Counted from the first letter of the stretch, positions 1 through 9,048 are shown. The stretch: 64,000 nt of DNA from Hyphomicrobiales bacterium (GCA_930633495.1 CAKNFJ010000002.1:1-64000); one strand, 5' to 3'. Notes: a model not told the origin generated them from the sequence alone. Translations and numbers: made by a program.

Positions 1-43
1 CGAAGGCGAGGTACTTTCAAAACTGGTGCGAAGCGACGAGTCT

Positions 44-88
44 CTGATAGTACTGGGAGCGCTATCAGGAACTTATCCCCTGTCGCTT
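44..88. other. candidate left recombination/operator site
   Basis: Seven-base inverted arms CTGATAG (44-50) and CTATCAG (62-68) flank an 11-base spacer. Outside them AAGCGAC (31-37) and GTCGCTT (82-88) form a second inverted pair. The stretch AGGAACTTATCCC (67-79) matches AGGAATTTATTCC at 8621-8633, beyond the other end of the recombinase operon, at 11 of 13 positions. A tyrosine-recombinase core or an operator for the operon starting at 138 would both fit. That it is an attachment site is inference. Confidence 0.35.
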
Positions 89-137
89 TGGTGCGCGCGC
101 TTGTGGCCTTTAAGAGCTGCCCGCTACCTTTCCCTTT

Positions 138-1370
138 ATGGGCATCCGCAACCTCAACTCGGACTTCGTCCCGGCGTCATTAAGACGCCCCGTCGCGGTC
201 GCGACTTCCGGCGTTCCGAGATTCTGGTCCGCGGTCTATGAGGTCACCTCGCTTGCGCATCTCCGGAACAACACCACCCGGATGCATCTTCATGCAATCG
301 ATGCGTTCTATCAGCACGTCGAGGACATTCACGGCGCCGACGTCTTAGACGATATCCTTCACCAGGCAGACGCGGACCGTCTTTCAACGTCGTTGGAGGG
401 CTTTTTCATCAAGCTGAGGAACTCAGCCGTTCAGACCGGTTCGGATCACCGTGACCGGTGGGCGACCGTATCGAGTTTCGTCGAGACCATCGTCAAGCGC
501 GTATCGGAAGCGGAGGAATCTCACAGAAGCATTCACAGACGGATCCAGAGGCTTAGTGCCAGGCTTTCAAATCTTCGCCCAAACCCTAAAGCCCCCAACC
601 CCAGCACAATCCGCGCTTTGCCGTCGACCGTCTTGCGTGAAATCTACGCAATCTTCGATCCGGCGTCCTCCAACAATCCATTCCGTGGTGAGAGCCGCCG
701 GTGGCGAAATCACTGCCTTTTGCTCGCATTCCTCCATCAAGGCCTTCGCCGAGGTGAGGCTTTGCTTTTGCCCGCCGATGCCATCAAGAGCGGCATCGAT
801 GATCAGACCTTGAAGCCGCGACACTGGATCAATGTTCAGAACCTCTTCGCCGAGGAAGACCCTCGCTTTTGCGATGCGCCTTCGATCAAGAATGACCACA
901 GCGTGAGGCAGGTTCCTGTATCTCCGGATGTCGCCCGCCGCTTCCAGCATTTCTATGAGAATCATCGAGGAAAATCCCCCTACCCCCATTTTTTTCTCAA
1001 TTCCAGCGGAGTACCACTCGGCTCCCGAAGCGTTAGTAAGATCATGTCGAGCGCATCAAGCGCGCTGTCTCACACTTCTCGACAGCATCTCCTGGACGCG
1101 ATGCGCGAACCAAAGGTCACGGCTCATGACTTACGGCACACATGCGCCGTCGTAAGGCTCTATCATTTTCGATCTGCCGGAATTTCGGAAGAGGCAGCCT
1201 TACAGAAACTGCGGGCGTTCTTCGGATGGACCTACGATTCAGTTATGCCGCGACTCTACGCTCGGGCGTACTGGGAACGGCATGTTGCACAAGTATGGAA
1301 TGATGATTTCGATTCCCATGTGAACGCAATTCGCGCCATCGAGCCTAGCATTGACCAAGTGCGGATATGA
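138..1370 (+). CDS. tyrosine recombinase/integrase, first of three
   Basis: This is a 410-residue site-specific recombinase of the phage-integrase (tyrosine recombinase) family, which would cut and rejoin DNA through a covalent 3'-phosphotyrosine. The catalytic pattern is visible: Arg in GLRRGE (about residue 204), the HDLRHT box at 330-335, Trp in FFGWTYD in the third His/Trp position, and the nucleophile in RLYARAY (about Tyr374). The N-terminal 150 residues fit a SAM-like core-binding domain. Its stop overlaps the next start by four bases (ATGA), so it heads a coupled operon with two more recombinases. The arrangement recalls Tn554-type tnpA and the recombinase-in-trio elements, but the proteins downstream are larger. 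Confidence 0.85.
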   Translation: MGIRNLNSDFVPASLRRPVAVATSGVPRFWSAVYEVTSLAHLRNNTTRMHLHAIDAFYQHVEDIHGADVLDDILHQADADRLSTSLEGFFIKLRNSAVQTGSDHRDRWATVSSFVETIVKRVSEAEESHRSIHRRIQRLSARLSNLRPNPKAPNPSTIRALPSTVLREIYAIFDPASSNNPFRGESRRWRNHCLLLAFLHQGLRRGEALLLPADAIKSGIDDQTLKPRHWINVQNLFAEEDPRFCDAPSIKNDHSVRQVPVSPDVARRFQHFYENHRGKSPYPHFFLNSSGVPLGSRSVSKIMSSASSALSHTSRQHLLDAMREPKVTAHDLRHTCAVVRLYHFRSAGISEEAALQKLRAFFGWTYDSVMPRLYARAYWERHVAQVWNDDFDSHVNAIRAIEPSIDQVRI

Positions 1371-2926
1371 ACTATTTTGAAACTAGCCCAAATTCAAAGC
1401 CATCTGATAGCGTCGAAATCTTTAATTCCGTCGCTGAAGAATTGGGCCCGTTGCCAAAAATAGCTCGCTATTATGATGAATATAACGAGAAGACGAAATC
1501 TATAGATACAAGTGAGAAGCGCTGGATTATCGACTGCGGCGGAAGAAAAGCGACGTTGCCGTACTCAAATCTCAGTGCGCAATTGGAGATTTTATTAAAG
1601 CATTTTACTATCAATAGGCTTCACAAAAATCCCTCTACAGCAGTAAATTACCTCGGGGATTATATCCGCACGATCGCGTATCAGTTGCCTCTTTTGATCA
1701 TTGCGTGCAAGGCGCCTGAAGATGCTATTTCATATCTAAGAACGGAATTCTTTGCGCTGTCAGGCGTCGTCGGAAGCAGCCAATATTTTACGTCCGCTAA
1801 GGCGATGCTCTATTTTTTCTGCGAAGTTGAGATTGCTGGCTGGGGAAAGTCGCATGCGAACATATTGAAATCAATCAACGCGCCATTCGAGCGCTCCAAG
1901 TACCGAACGGTTCGCGATGGAGCAGCGATCATCAGCTTCGAGGAGGAGCGCAGAATCATCTCATATTTTGACGATCTGAACGCTGAAATTCTCCGTGGTA
2001 GCCCTGCCTCGGTGCAGACGGCGGACCTCCGCGACGCGTGCGTACTGTTCTGGAATTATGCGCACGCCATGCGTCCTATTCAGATCGCCAACCGCGATAT
2101 CGGCCACGCCAGGCTTCGCACTCAGGATGAGGGAAATCCGGTCATTCATTTGACTTTCAGGTACGCCAAGCAAAGGGGCAAGGCGAAGTCCATGGAGCAA
2201 ACCCGCAAGATGAAGCGGGACTGGACGCCGATGATGGCCGAGTGGTTGGCGCGACGAGCATTGCTAAATCCCGCCGTCGATTTCGATCGGCCCAATTCCC
2301 TATTCGGGGTCTCGCCCTCTGAAATCACTACGATCGTAGCGGAGAAAACTGAGCAGATCACAGGTGTTCGCAGGGTGCCTTATGACCTTCGGCATTCCGC
2401 TGCGCAACGGAAGGCGGATGCCGGCTGTTCCCGCGTTGAGTTGGCCGAGTTCCTTATGCACCAGGACATCGAGACAGCTGACGCCTACATCGAGATGAGC
2501 CCAACTCAGGCGGAGAAAATCAATCAGGCCCTTGGCCTGTCTCCCCTGTTCCAGGCGATTGATAAGGCGCTGAAAGCGCGCTCCGTCACACTCGACGAAC
2601 TCAATGATCTGCCGAATGACATGCAGGTTGGCTCCGCTCCTCATGGCCATCTGATCGCGGGAATTGGGGGCTGCGCCATCGGGCAGTCCTTTTGCACAAA
2701 GACCCCTGCCCTCGCATGCTACGGCTGCGCCAAGTTTATGTACCTCCGAGATGCCGAGGTGCATCGGGCTGCTCGGGATTCCGTTCAGCAAATCGTCCAG
2801 GAGTTTGTCGCGTCCGGCCGCACAGATCGGGTGAGCCCAGCGTTCATGCAGCTGCGCGAGGTGGTGGAAATTATTGATGCCATTGTCGAGGATTTGGATC
2901 CGACCATGCCGGAGCAGGCGCGATGA
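1367..2926 (+). CDS. tyrosine recombinase, second of three, with C-terminal Cys cluster
   Basis: This 519-residue tyrosine recombinase shows Arg236 in AMRPIQ, a YDLRHS box (339-344; the usual first His is Tyr), His365 in FLMHQD and a likely nucleophile Tyr374 in TADAYIE. After the catalytic domain comes a Cys cluster (Cys436, 443, 451, 454) that could bind zinc. The first 600 bases are clearly more AT-rich than the flanking genes, a sign of separate ancestry. It overlaps both neighbours by four bases. It probably acts jointly with the other two recombinases in excision and integration of the element; the division of labour cannot be read from the sequence. Confidence 0.85.
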   Translation: MNYFETSPNSKPSDSVEIFNSVAEELGPLPKIARYYDEYNEKTKSIDTSEKRWIIDCGGRKATLPYSNLSAQLEILLKHFTINRLHKNPSTAVNYLGDYIRTIAYQLPLLIIACKAPEDAISYLRTEFFALSGVVGSSQYFTSAKAMLYFFCEVEIAGWGKSHANILKSINAPFERSKYRTVRDGAAIISFEEERRIISYFDDLNAEILRGSPASVQTADLRDACVLFWNYAHAMRPIQIANRDIGHARLRTQDEGNPVIHLTFRYAKQRGKAKSMEQTRKMKRDWTPMMAEWLARRALLNPAVDFDRPNSLFGVSPSEITTIVAEKTEQITGVRRVPYDLRHSAAQRKADAGCSRVELAEFLMHQDIETADAYIEMSPTQAEKINQALGLSPLFQAIDKALKARSVTLDELNDLPNDMQVGSAPHGHLIAGIGGCAIGQSFCTKTPALACYGCAKFMYLRDAEVHRAARDSVQQIVQEFVASGRTDRVSPAFMQLREVVEIIDAIVEDLDPTMPEQAR

Positions 2927-5238
2927 GCGGCGGCGATCGTCCGGCCCAATTTGATCAGTTCATCTCGACCTACCAGCGGGTTGCAAATGCGAATGGCCTT
3001 CGCTGGGACATCCCTGTGGGGCCTGACGGTGCTGTGTCGAAGGATGTTCGGTGGGATATCGGTGAAATAACGGGCACACCAAAGCCGCCGGCCTTTTATC
3101 TCTCCGACTTTGGTCGGGATCCATCCACCCTCGCCATCTTGAACGCCGAGCGAGCATCTCTCGGCGCCTCCCTTATCAACGATGGTGCAATCAGTCCCGA
3201 ATGGCGGGAGCTTTTGAAGGCACTGACGGTTCGGGCTCTGTTTGAGAAGAGGAATAGCGCCAAGCATATTCGCCATGGAATCTTACGACCGATACGCGCC
3301 TTGGCTACCTGCTGCTATGAGAAAGAGCCGTGGGAACTGAACAGCGAGGACGTAGGTACGGCGCTGTCGATCCTGGGGAAAGCTGACAAAAACGCCAAGC
3401 TCCAATCGCTGGTCGAAGCTTTGTTGATCATTCTCGATGACAACGGACTTTCGGCCTTTTGCCCTTTGCTTGGACAGCGATCGAAGAGGCTGAATGCGAG
3501 AAAGCGCATGCCGGAGATCCGCACGAAACTCGAAGAGCGGCGGAGGGCAGATCGCCTTCCCCGGGCGCGGGAGTTCTGGGAAATGCTCCGCATTCTCCTC
3601 GAGGAACGCCCCACATCCTTCTACGACATGGTCAGGTTCGGCGCCGTGGAGCTTGGCATCCTGATGGGTTTGCGCGTCGAAGAGATAGCGACAATTCCCG
3701 TGAAGCCGGTAAGCGTGAAAAAATACGTGGACGTTCGTGGGCAGAGCGCCGCCGTGCGGGGTGGCATTGGCCAGACCATGTTCATCCGTCACTTCTCGGA
3801 AAAGCAGGGCCTGAGATCGGCCCGCTCCGTCATCTATGCCGAAACTTCCACCTCGATCCTCCGGATGTTCGAGGATGAGGTGCAAACCGTGCTCGACCGC
3901 GTGGAACAAGCAACCGCGCCGTTACGCCAACGTCTCAAGGAGCAAATCACAACCGGCCGCATATTCCCCGAGTATGCTCTCGACGAAATGGTGCCATTGA
4001 CGGAAATTTACCCTCGCATATCAGGAAACCCGTTTGTCTTTTACGGCCCTAAGAATAATCATCTCGCTAAGAAATACCGTCGGACGCTTGACCCCAAGGT
4101 TCTCTTGGAAATCAGGAGCTACCAAGCGCGACTTCAAAGCCAAGGAGCACCGTATAGCGGTGCATTTACCCTATACATGGCACGGAGTGGAAACAGCTGG
4201 ATTCCTCGTCGCGATATCGCGACTTCCGAATTGCGGCCAGCCAGCAATGCATCGCGTCCACGGTATGGATCCCTCGGCGTCCTGATCTCGGAGTTCGAAC
4301 AGGCAATCAAGATAAACTTGCCGACGAAGCTCAGCGACACCGAAGGCTTTCCTCTTGAAGGACAGCGAGAACTCGCTGTCCATGAATGCCTCTTTCTGGC
4401 TCCAAAGCGCGCCCTCAATGAAGCACGCGGAGATACCGTCTGCGACGTAACACGATATGCCTTCGTCGGTCGCCTGACTTCGCAAGACATCACTGAGGCG
4501 TTGGGAAAGGAAAGCGTGGCGGGGCAGAGCTTCTTTGCTAAGTATGGCAAACCGGAAGCGGCATCCTACACGCTCAACTCGCATGCCATGCGACACATGC
4601 ACAATAACGAGCTGTTTGTTGCTGGCGTCGCTGATACCATCATTACTCATCGCTTTGGCCGGAAATCCGTTGCGCAAAGCCATGAATACGATAGCCGAAC
4701 GTTGGCCCAGGAATTGACCGACATGGAGTTGCCGCCAGGCACGGCGGACCTTCTTATCGGACCCGCTCGGGATGCCTTTAAGCTCATCGCCTCCAATCGG
4801 AGTAGTGGTCGGGTCGTCGACGAGTTTCGCCGGATCCAAAAGGAAGAAGGCGACGAAGCCGCAGTGGTCTATTTGGCTGCCGAGGCCGACGGGATGCAGA
4901 TCACGCCATATGGCCTTTGCCTGAACTCCTTTGTCGTTGAACCCTGCCCTCGCCACCTCGAATGTTTCGGTGGCTGCAGCCATCTGATGAGGACGGGTTT
5001 GCCGGGCGAGACCACACAGCTCCAAAAGCTCGCAGGCCGGTATCAAGCTGTTCTCGCCTCGATCGACAAGCACCCTGGGTCAGACGCAGCGAAATCCAAG
5101 GCAAAGGCACAAGCGACCGCCCGACTGGCGGCGATCGAACAGGCCATCGCGACCAAAGCAGGCGACTTCGTCTTCCCCAATGGTGAGGATCTTAGCCGCC
5201 CCTTCAAGGAAGTTCGCATGAGCGGCCTAATCGAATGA
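2923..5238 (+). CDS. large tyrosine recombinase, third of three
   Basis: This 771-residue protein has a tyrosine-recombinase catalytic core: Arg251 in MGLRVEE, HAMRH at 554-558, and Tyr589 in SHEYDSRT. It is much longer than ordinary integrases, with some 230 residues before the core and a Cys-rich tail (the segment LCLNSF through FGGCSH carries four cysteines) that may bind zinc. The length is nearer to TnpB of Tn554-type elements than to phage integrases. It is translationally coupled to both neighbours by four-base overlaps. The family call is firm; the name and partner roles are inference. Confidence 0.8.
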   Translation: MSGGDRPAQFDQFISTYQRVANANGLRWDIPVGPDGAVSKDVRWDIGEITGTPKPPAFYLSDFGRDPSTLAILNAERASLGASLINDGAISPEWRELLKALTVRALFEKRNSAKHIRHGILRPIRALATCCYEKEPWELNSEDVGTALSILGKADKNAKLQSLVEALLIILDDNGLSAFCPLLGQRSKRLNARKRMPEIRTKLEERRRADRLPRAREFWEMLRILLEERPTSFYDMVRFGAVELGILMGLRVEEIATIPVKPVSVKKYVDVRGQSAAVRGGIGQTMFIRHFSEKQGLRSARSVIYAETSTSILRMFEDEVQTVLDRVEQATAPLRQRLKEQITTGRIFPEYALDEMVPLTEIYPRISGNPFVFYGPKNNHLAKKYRRTLDPKVLLEIRSYQARLQSQGAPYSGAFTLYMARSGNSWIPRRDIATSELRPASNASRPRYGSLGVLISEFEQAIKINLPTKLSDTEGFPLEGQRELAVHECLFLAPKRALNEARGDTVCDVTRYAFVGRLTSQDITEALGKESVAGQSFFAKYGKPEAASYTLNSHAMRHMHNNELFVAGVADTIITHRFGRKSVAQSHEYDSRTLAQELTDMELPPGTADLLIGPARDAFKLIASNRSSGRVVDEFRRIQKEEGDEAAVVYLAAEADGMQITPYGLCLNSFVVEPCPRHLECFGGCSHLMRTGLPGETTQLQKLAGRYQAVLASIDKHPGSDAAKSKAKAQATARLAAIEQAIATKAGDFVFPNGEDLSRPFKEVRMSGLIE

Positions 5239-5720
5239 CTGAGATCATCACGCTCGACGAATTGGACGCCCCCGACCCGAAAATTGGCAGTGTTTGCCGT
5301 GAACTGATCGCAGCCGACGAGAAGGTCACATTGCGCTCGGTCGCTGTGAAGCTGGGTGTGGCGCACACAACATTGTCACGAGACGCGGAGCGCCGAGATC
5401 AAGTCCAAAGAGCCAGGAATTTGCAGAAGCTAGCTGTTACTATCAGGGGAACGCAGCGAGGCCATATCACGAGTTCTGAAAGCCTTCCTCTGGCCCGAGC
5501 GAACTTGCGTATCAAAGAGCTCACGGAGGAAAATGCACTTCTGATTGCGTCACACAGGGCCATGATCATGGCCGTGGGCGAGATTGGCGGAATGCGCGCA
5601 TATCGGCGCTTTTTCGAGGCCCACCAGGCGGCGTTGAGCAAGCTTGCCGACATCAAGGCCATTCCGGATCCCGTCACACCTCTTCGCCTTGCATCCGTAG
5701 CCGATGAGGGGGATGCCTGA
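5235..5720 (+). CDS. small HTH/coiled-coil protein of the recombinase operon (TnpC-like)
   Basis: This is a 161-residue protein. Residues 25-50 (VTLRSVAVKLGVAHTTLSRD) read as a helix-turn-helix, followed by a basic stretch and a probable coiled coil around ARANLRIKELTEENALL. Tn554-type elements encode a similar small accessory protein (TnpC) after their two recombinases, so a role in DNA binding, orientation or frequency of transposition is plausible but inferred. It starts inside the stop of the third recombinase (ATGA) and its own stop overlaps the next start by one base (TGATG). Confidence 0.7.
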   Translation: MTEIITLDELDAPDPKIGSVCRELIAADEKVTLRSVAVKLGVAHTTLSRDAERRDQVQRARNLQKLAVTIRGTQRGHITSSESLPLARANLRIKELTEENALLIASHRAMIMAVGEIGGMRAYRRFFEAHQAALSKLADIKAIPDPVTPLRLASVADEGDA

Positions 5721-6172
5721 TGGCCAATGGCCGCCAGATTGCCGAGGCGAACGTCCGCAAACTGCGAGCTTGGGCTGACGAAATCAGACGTCCAGAGGAC
5801 TGGGCCGCCTTCATTACAAATGGGCAGTTGAACCGGAGCGCCATCGCTAGCGCTTGCGGGTTTGGAAGGTCCGTGTTCGCCCAGAATCCAGCGGCGAAAG
5901 CTCTTTTCTTTGAGCTTGAGGGTCGCCTGCACCAAACTGGCGTCCTGGAGCCGCGAGTGGAACGAGATAGAGGCGCTACCGATGCCAGCGTCCAGGCGCA
6001 GCATCATCCTGCTGCCGCCGACGACAAGACGCGCCGCTTGGAGCAGGAGATTAAAAGACGAGACGAGCGCATCGCTGCACAGATGGCCGAGATCACTGGG
6101 CTCAGGGATCGCCTCCGACGACTGGAGCATATTGAGCAGATCATGCTGTCCGGGCGGCGGGTAATAGTGTGA
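5720..6172 (+). CDS. second small HTH/coiled-coil protein of the recombinase operon
   Basis: This is a 150-residue protein. Residues 35-57 (NGQLNRSAIASACGFGRSVF) look like a helix-turn-helix, and residues 100-145 are a charged, heptad-like coiled coil ending in a short basic tail. No enzyme motif is visible. Its architecture parallels the preceding gene, so the two may form a hetero-oligomer that binds element DNA or the recombinases. The stop overlaps the following GTG start by four bases (GTGA). Confidence 0.65.
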   Translation: MANGRQIAEANVRKLRAWADEIRRPEDWAAFITNGQLNRSAIASACGFGRSVFAQNPAAKALFFELEGRLHQTGVLEPRVERDRGATDASVQAQHHPAAADDKTRRLEQEIKRRDERIAAQMAEITGLRDRLRRLEHIEQIMLSGRRVIV

Positions 6173-8298
6173 TCGGATCTTTTGCCGTTGAGGCCATTCA
6201 CTGGATAGGGCGACACGGCGGCGCGATCTTTACGGGTCGCTCTCCGGATGGCTTGCGCATGCGCATCCTCACCAATGGCGATGCGATGCCGCGGCCACCG
6301 AGGTTGGGAGAGACGTGGGAACTGCATGGCTCCATTGTCCGCCACCCTGAGCATGGCCCCCAATTGCAAGCGTCCTCAGCCATCCTGGAACGCCCCACCG
6401 GCGAGATGGTGATCAGCTTCCTTTGTAGCCCCGCTTGCCCGGGAATTGGGAAGGTCAGAGCACGCCAACTGTACGAGGCTTTCGGCGATCGGCTTTACGA
6501 TCTACTCGACGGGGGCGACCCTCACAGCCTCAATCCCATCGTCAGCGCGGAGCTTGCGCGGGCGGCAATGCTTGCGTGGGCCGAACAGACGCTCGAAGCA
6601 GGAACCTACCGCTGGCTGGATGCGCACGGGCTGCCTCGAAAGATCGCAGCGCCTCTCGCAGCGATCTACGGAAACGCGTTGCCCGAGAAGGCTAAGGAAA
6701 ACCCATACAGGCTCCTGGCCTTCCTGCCATGGAGGCAGGTCGAAGCTCTTGCTCGGGCGATAGGCGTGCCACTGGATGACCCCAGGAGACTGGTTGCCGG
6801 TGTCGAAGCAGCTGTCTATGCCCGGCTTGAAGGCGGGCACACCGCCACCGAAAAGGCTGAGTTGCTTGTCGGCATCCGCTCTCTCTTGGACAGCAGTGAG
6901 GAATCCGCGGCCACAGCGCTGAGGCTCGCGATAGAGGACAACGCGGTTCTCCCGTGCGGCGGATTGATCGTAGGCGCCGGCGCCGCCGCCATGGAAACCT
7001 TTCTTGCCAACCAGGTGGTCACCCGCTTGGGTGGCCAGGGTCAGATGCCCTTCACATCCGCCCTCGGCACCAGTGAAATCGCCAGAGAGTTGGATCGCTT
7101 CGAGCAGCGCCTCGGCTATTCCATGAACCAGGAACAGCGAGCAGCCGTCGCTGCCGCCGTTCGAATGCCCCTGTCCCTGCTCACGGGCGGGGCAGGCACT
7201 GGAAAGACAACGGCGCTCCGGGCAGTGCACGACATTTGCGAGCGTCAGCTCAGTTCGGTCTACCAGATCGCGCTGGCGGGCCGAGCTGCCCAGCGCATGA
7301 AGGAGACTACCGGCCGACCAGCGATGACCATTGCTGGCTTCATCAATCGGATCGCGGACGGCACCATTGAGCTCGATGCCCTCTCGGGAGCCTTGGTCAT
7401 CATTGATGAAGCCAGCATGCTCGACCTCCCGCTGTTCTATCGTCTCTTAAAGAAGCTGCCTCCAGATACGCGATTGATGTTGGTCGGCGATCCGGGCCAG
7501 ATTCCCCCGATCGGGTTTGGCTTGGTACTTCATGTCCTAGCTGAGCCGGAAAGCCCGATCCCAAAAACGCATCTGCTCCAGGTACATCGTCAAGCTGACT
7601 CCACTGGCATTCCCGCCGTGGCACGATCCATTCGCGTTGGCGAACTGCCAGCGTTCGTTGGTTATGCCGGTCCCAACCCCGGAGTCAGCTTTATCGAATG
7701 CGCTGACCAGGAAATCCCCGACCGCTTAGTTCAGCTACGAGCAGAGCTGGGAGCGACCGGTACCCAGATCATCAGCGCATTGCGGACGGGAAACGCGGGG
7801 GTCGCTGGCATCAACAATTTGTTCCACAGCTTCGCCGAAGACCATGGCCGAGAGCCGGGGCAGTTTTTGGCCGGCGAGCCTGTCATTTGGGTACGTAACG
7901 ACTACGACCTCGAACTTATGAACGGCAGCCTCGGCACTGTAGTTGCGGTTGGAGCGGACGAACTGCGCGTCGATTTTGATGGCGAAACGAGGGTCATCTC
8001 GGGAGGCGCGATCGGCAACCTGGAGCACGCGTATGCCATCACGGTGCATAAGGCCCAGGGCTCGCAGTTCCCGCGGGTCATCATGCCAGTGACCAGGAGC
8101 CGTTTGCTTGATCGCACCATGCTGTACACTGCGGCGACACGGGCCCAGCAACAGGTGGTCCTCGTAGGAGACCGCAAGGCCTTCGAGAGTGCCGTGCGAG
8201 CCGAAGGAATATCAGCCAGCCGACAGATAGGACTGCGATATATTCTGGGCCACCGCCTCAATCGCCCAGTTGCCGTTGCGACAGGCTGCGGCGGTTAG
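6169..8298 (+). CDS. RecD2-like ATP-dependent DNA helicase
   Basis: This is a 709-residue superfamily 1B helicase. The N-terminal third carries an OB-like segment and a helix-hairpin-helix (ACPGIGKVRARQLYEAFG, about 89-106). The motor has Walker A GGAGTGKTT (340-348), Walker B LVIIDEASM (DEAS 413-416), a GDPGQIPP motif, and a C-terminal UvrD-like motif TVHKAQGSQF. It resembles RecD2 rather than the RecBCD subunit. GTG at 6169 is taken as start because it overlaps the previous stop. Being last in the recombinase operon suggests it processes or replicates element DNA during movement; that role is inferred. Confidence 0.85.
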   Translation: MIGSFAVEAIHWIGRHGGAIFTGRSPDGLRMRILTNGDAMPRPPRLGETWELHGSIVRHPEHGPQLQASSAILERPTGEMVISFLCSPACPGIGKVRARQLYEAFGDRLYDLLDGGDPHSLNPIVSAELARAAMLAWAEQTLEAGTYRWLDAHGLPRKIAAPLAAIYGNALPEKAKENPYRLLAFLPWRQVEALARAIGVPLDDPRRLVAGVEAAVYARLEGGHTATEKAELLVGIRSLLDSSEESAATALRLAIEDNAVLPCGGLIVGAGAAAMETFLANQVVTRLGGQGQMPFTSALGTSEIARELDRFEQRLGYSMNQEQRAAVAAAVRMPLSLLTGGAGTGKTTALRAVHDICERQLSSVYQIALAGRAAQRMKETTGRPAMTIAGFINRIADGTIELDALSGALVIIDEASMLDLPLFYRLLKKLPPDTRLMLVGDPGQIPPIGFGLVLHVLAEPESPIPKTHLLQVHRQADSTGIPAVARSIRVGELPAFVGYAGPNPGVSFIECADQEIPDRLVQLRAELGATGTQIISALRTGNAGVAGINNLFHSFAEDHGREPGQFLAGEPVIWVRNDYDLELMNGSLGTVVAVGADELRVDFDGETRVISGGAIGNLEHAYAITVHKAQGSQFPRVIMPVTRSRLLDRTMLYTAATRAQQQVVLVGDRKAFESAVRAEGISASRQIGLRYILGHRLNRPVAVATGCGG

Positions 8299-8301
8299 CG
8301 G

Positions 8302-8342
8302 TTGCCCCGGCGCAGCTGGTCCGGGTTGCGCAGCCGGGGCAA
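8302..8342 (+). terminator. strong stem-loop after helicase gene
   Basis: The inverted repeat TTGCCCCGGC (8302-8311) / GCCGGGGCAA (8333-8342), with inner GCGCA/TGCGC pairing, begins three bases after the helicase stop. There is no T-tract, so it is a terminator or a 3' stabilising hairpin. Confidence 0.5.
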
Positions 8343-8772
8343 TCGCGGATTGTCGGGGCGCTTTCATGGGAATCGATCGCGTTACGAAAGCGTCCCGTGC
8401 ATCTTTACAGGTTCACAGCCGGTCGGCCGACCCGCATATGGCCCGGATTTGCGCACCATTTTCTCAGAGGCAGTAGCGAAGCGTGTGCGGCAAAAGCCCG
8501 CACCAAAAGACTGCTGAGTGGTGTGCACCGAAATATCCGAGCCTAAGCCTCAGCAGCCTCACCTGAGACGATCACTCACTCACGCACCAAATTGCGAAAG
8601 TTCCTATTTTGCGAACTGATAGGAATTTATTCCTAGGCCACTAGGCCCCTTTCGTAGTCCGCACCAGATTTCAGCCGGTGCAGCCGTGATCGCCTCGCGT
8701 TGGCAAGTCAGGCCGGCCCCCTCACCGGGCTGCGAAGGTACGAGGTGCTAACGAGGAAGCGCTGCAGCGCTT
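8343..8772. other. non-coding stretch containing candidate right recombination site
   Basis: No convincing gene is seen in these 430 bases. The notable part is 8598-8640. TTCCTAT (8601-8607) and ATAGGAA (8619-8625) are inverted arms around the 11-base spacer TTTGCGAACTG, the same arm and spacer sizes as at 44-68. TTGCGAA occurs twice in direct orientation (8592-8598 and 8609-8615). AGGAAT and ATTCCT form a further small palindrome (8621-8634). The arms look like the yeast FRT arms (GTTCCTAT and ATAGGAA), presumably by convergence. A role as the right boundary of the recombinase element is inference. Confidence 0.4.
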
Positions 8773-9048
8773 TCAGAAACACGCCGCTTTTCCGCGCAAC
8801 CTTGCGACGACCGCGCGAGCTGGTTTGGTCTTTCCTGCATTGGCATCCTGATTGCCGATGGCGAGCACCTTCAACAACGCGAGCGTCTCTTGCGTCTGCT
8901 CGAAGGATGCAACGTCCTGCAGCACCGCCCTGGCCTCACCATTCTGCGTGATGACCAGAGGCTCCCGCCTCTCTGCGAGATCGAGCAGGATGTCGGCCGC
9001 ATTGGCCTTCAGATAGCTGATCGACTTGACCTGGGCCGAATATCGCAT
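8773..9048 (-). CDS. Phd/YefM-family antitoxin, no toxin partner nearby
   Basis: This 91-residue protein has the typical Phd/YefM N-terminal fold: a SYLKANAADILLDL segment, then REPLVITQNGEARAVLQD, which matches the family's DNA-binding region. In the family it represses its own operon and neutralises a RelE/Doc-type toxin through the C-terminus. ATG at 9048 is chosen because GAGAGGTGG lies just upstream; an ATG at 9066 would put that site inside the gene. No toxin follows: the next 470 bases are non-coding. It is therefore an orphan antitoxin or the remnant of a pair, possibly cut when the recombinase element inserted. Confidence 0.8.
   Translation of the reverse strand: MRYSAQVKSISYLKANAADILLDLAERREPLVITQNGEARAVLQDVASFEQTQETLALLKVLAIGNQDANAGKTKPARAVVARLRGKAACF

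Noticed and set aside
138..8298. Assignment as a known recombinase-in-trio or gamma-mobile-trio element
   Set aside because: The general idea of several recombinases fits, but protein sizes and accessory genes differ and the match could not be checked here; left as an unnamed element.
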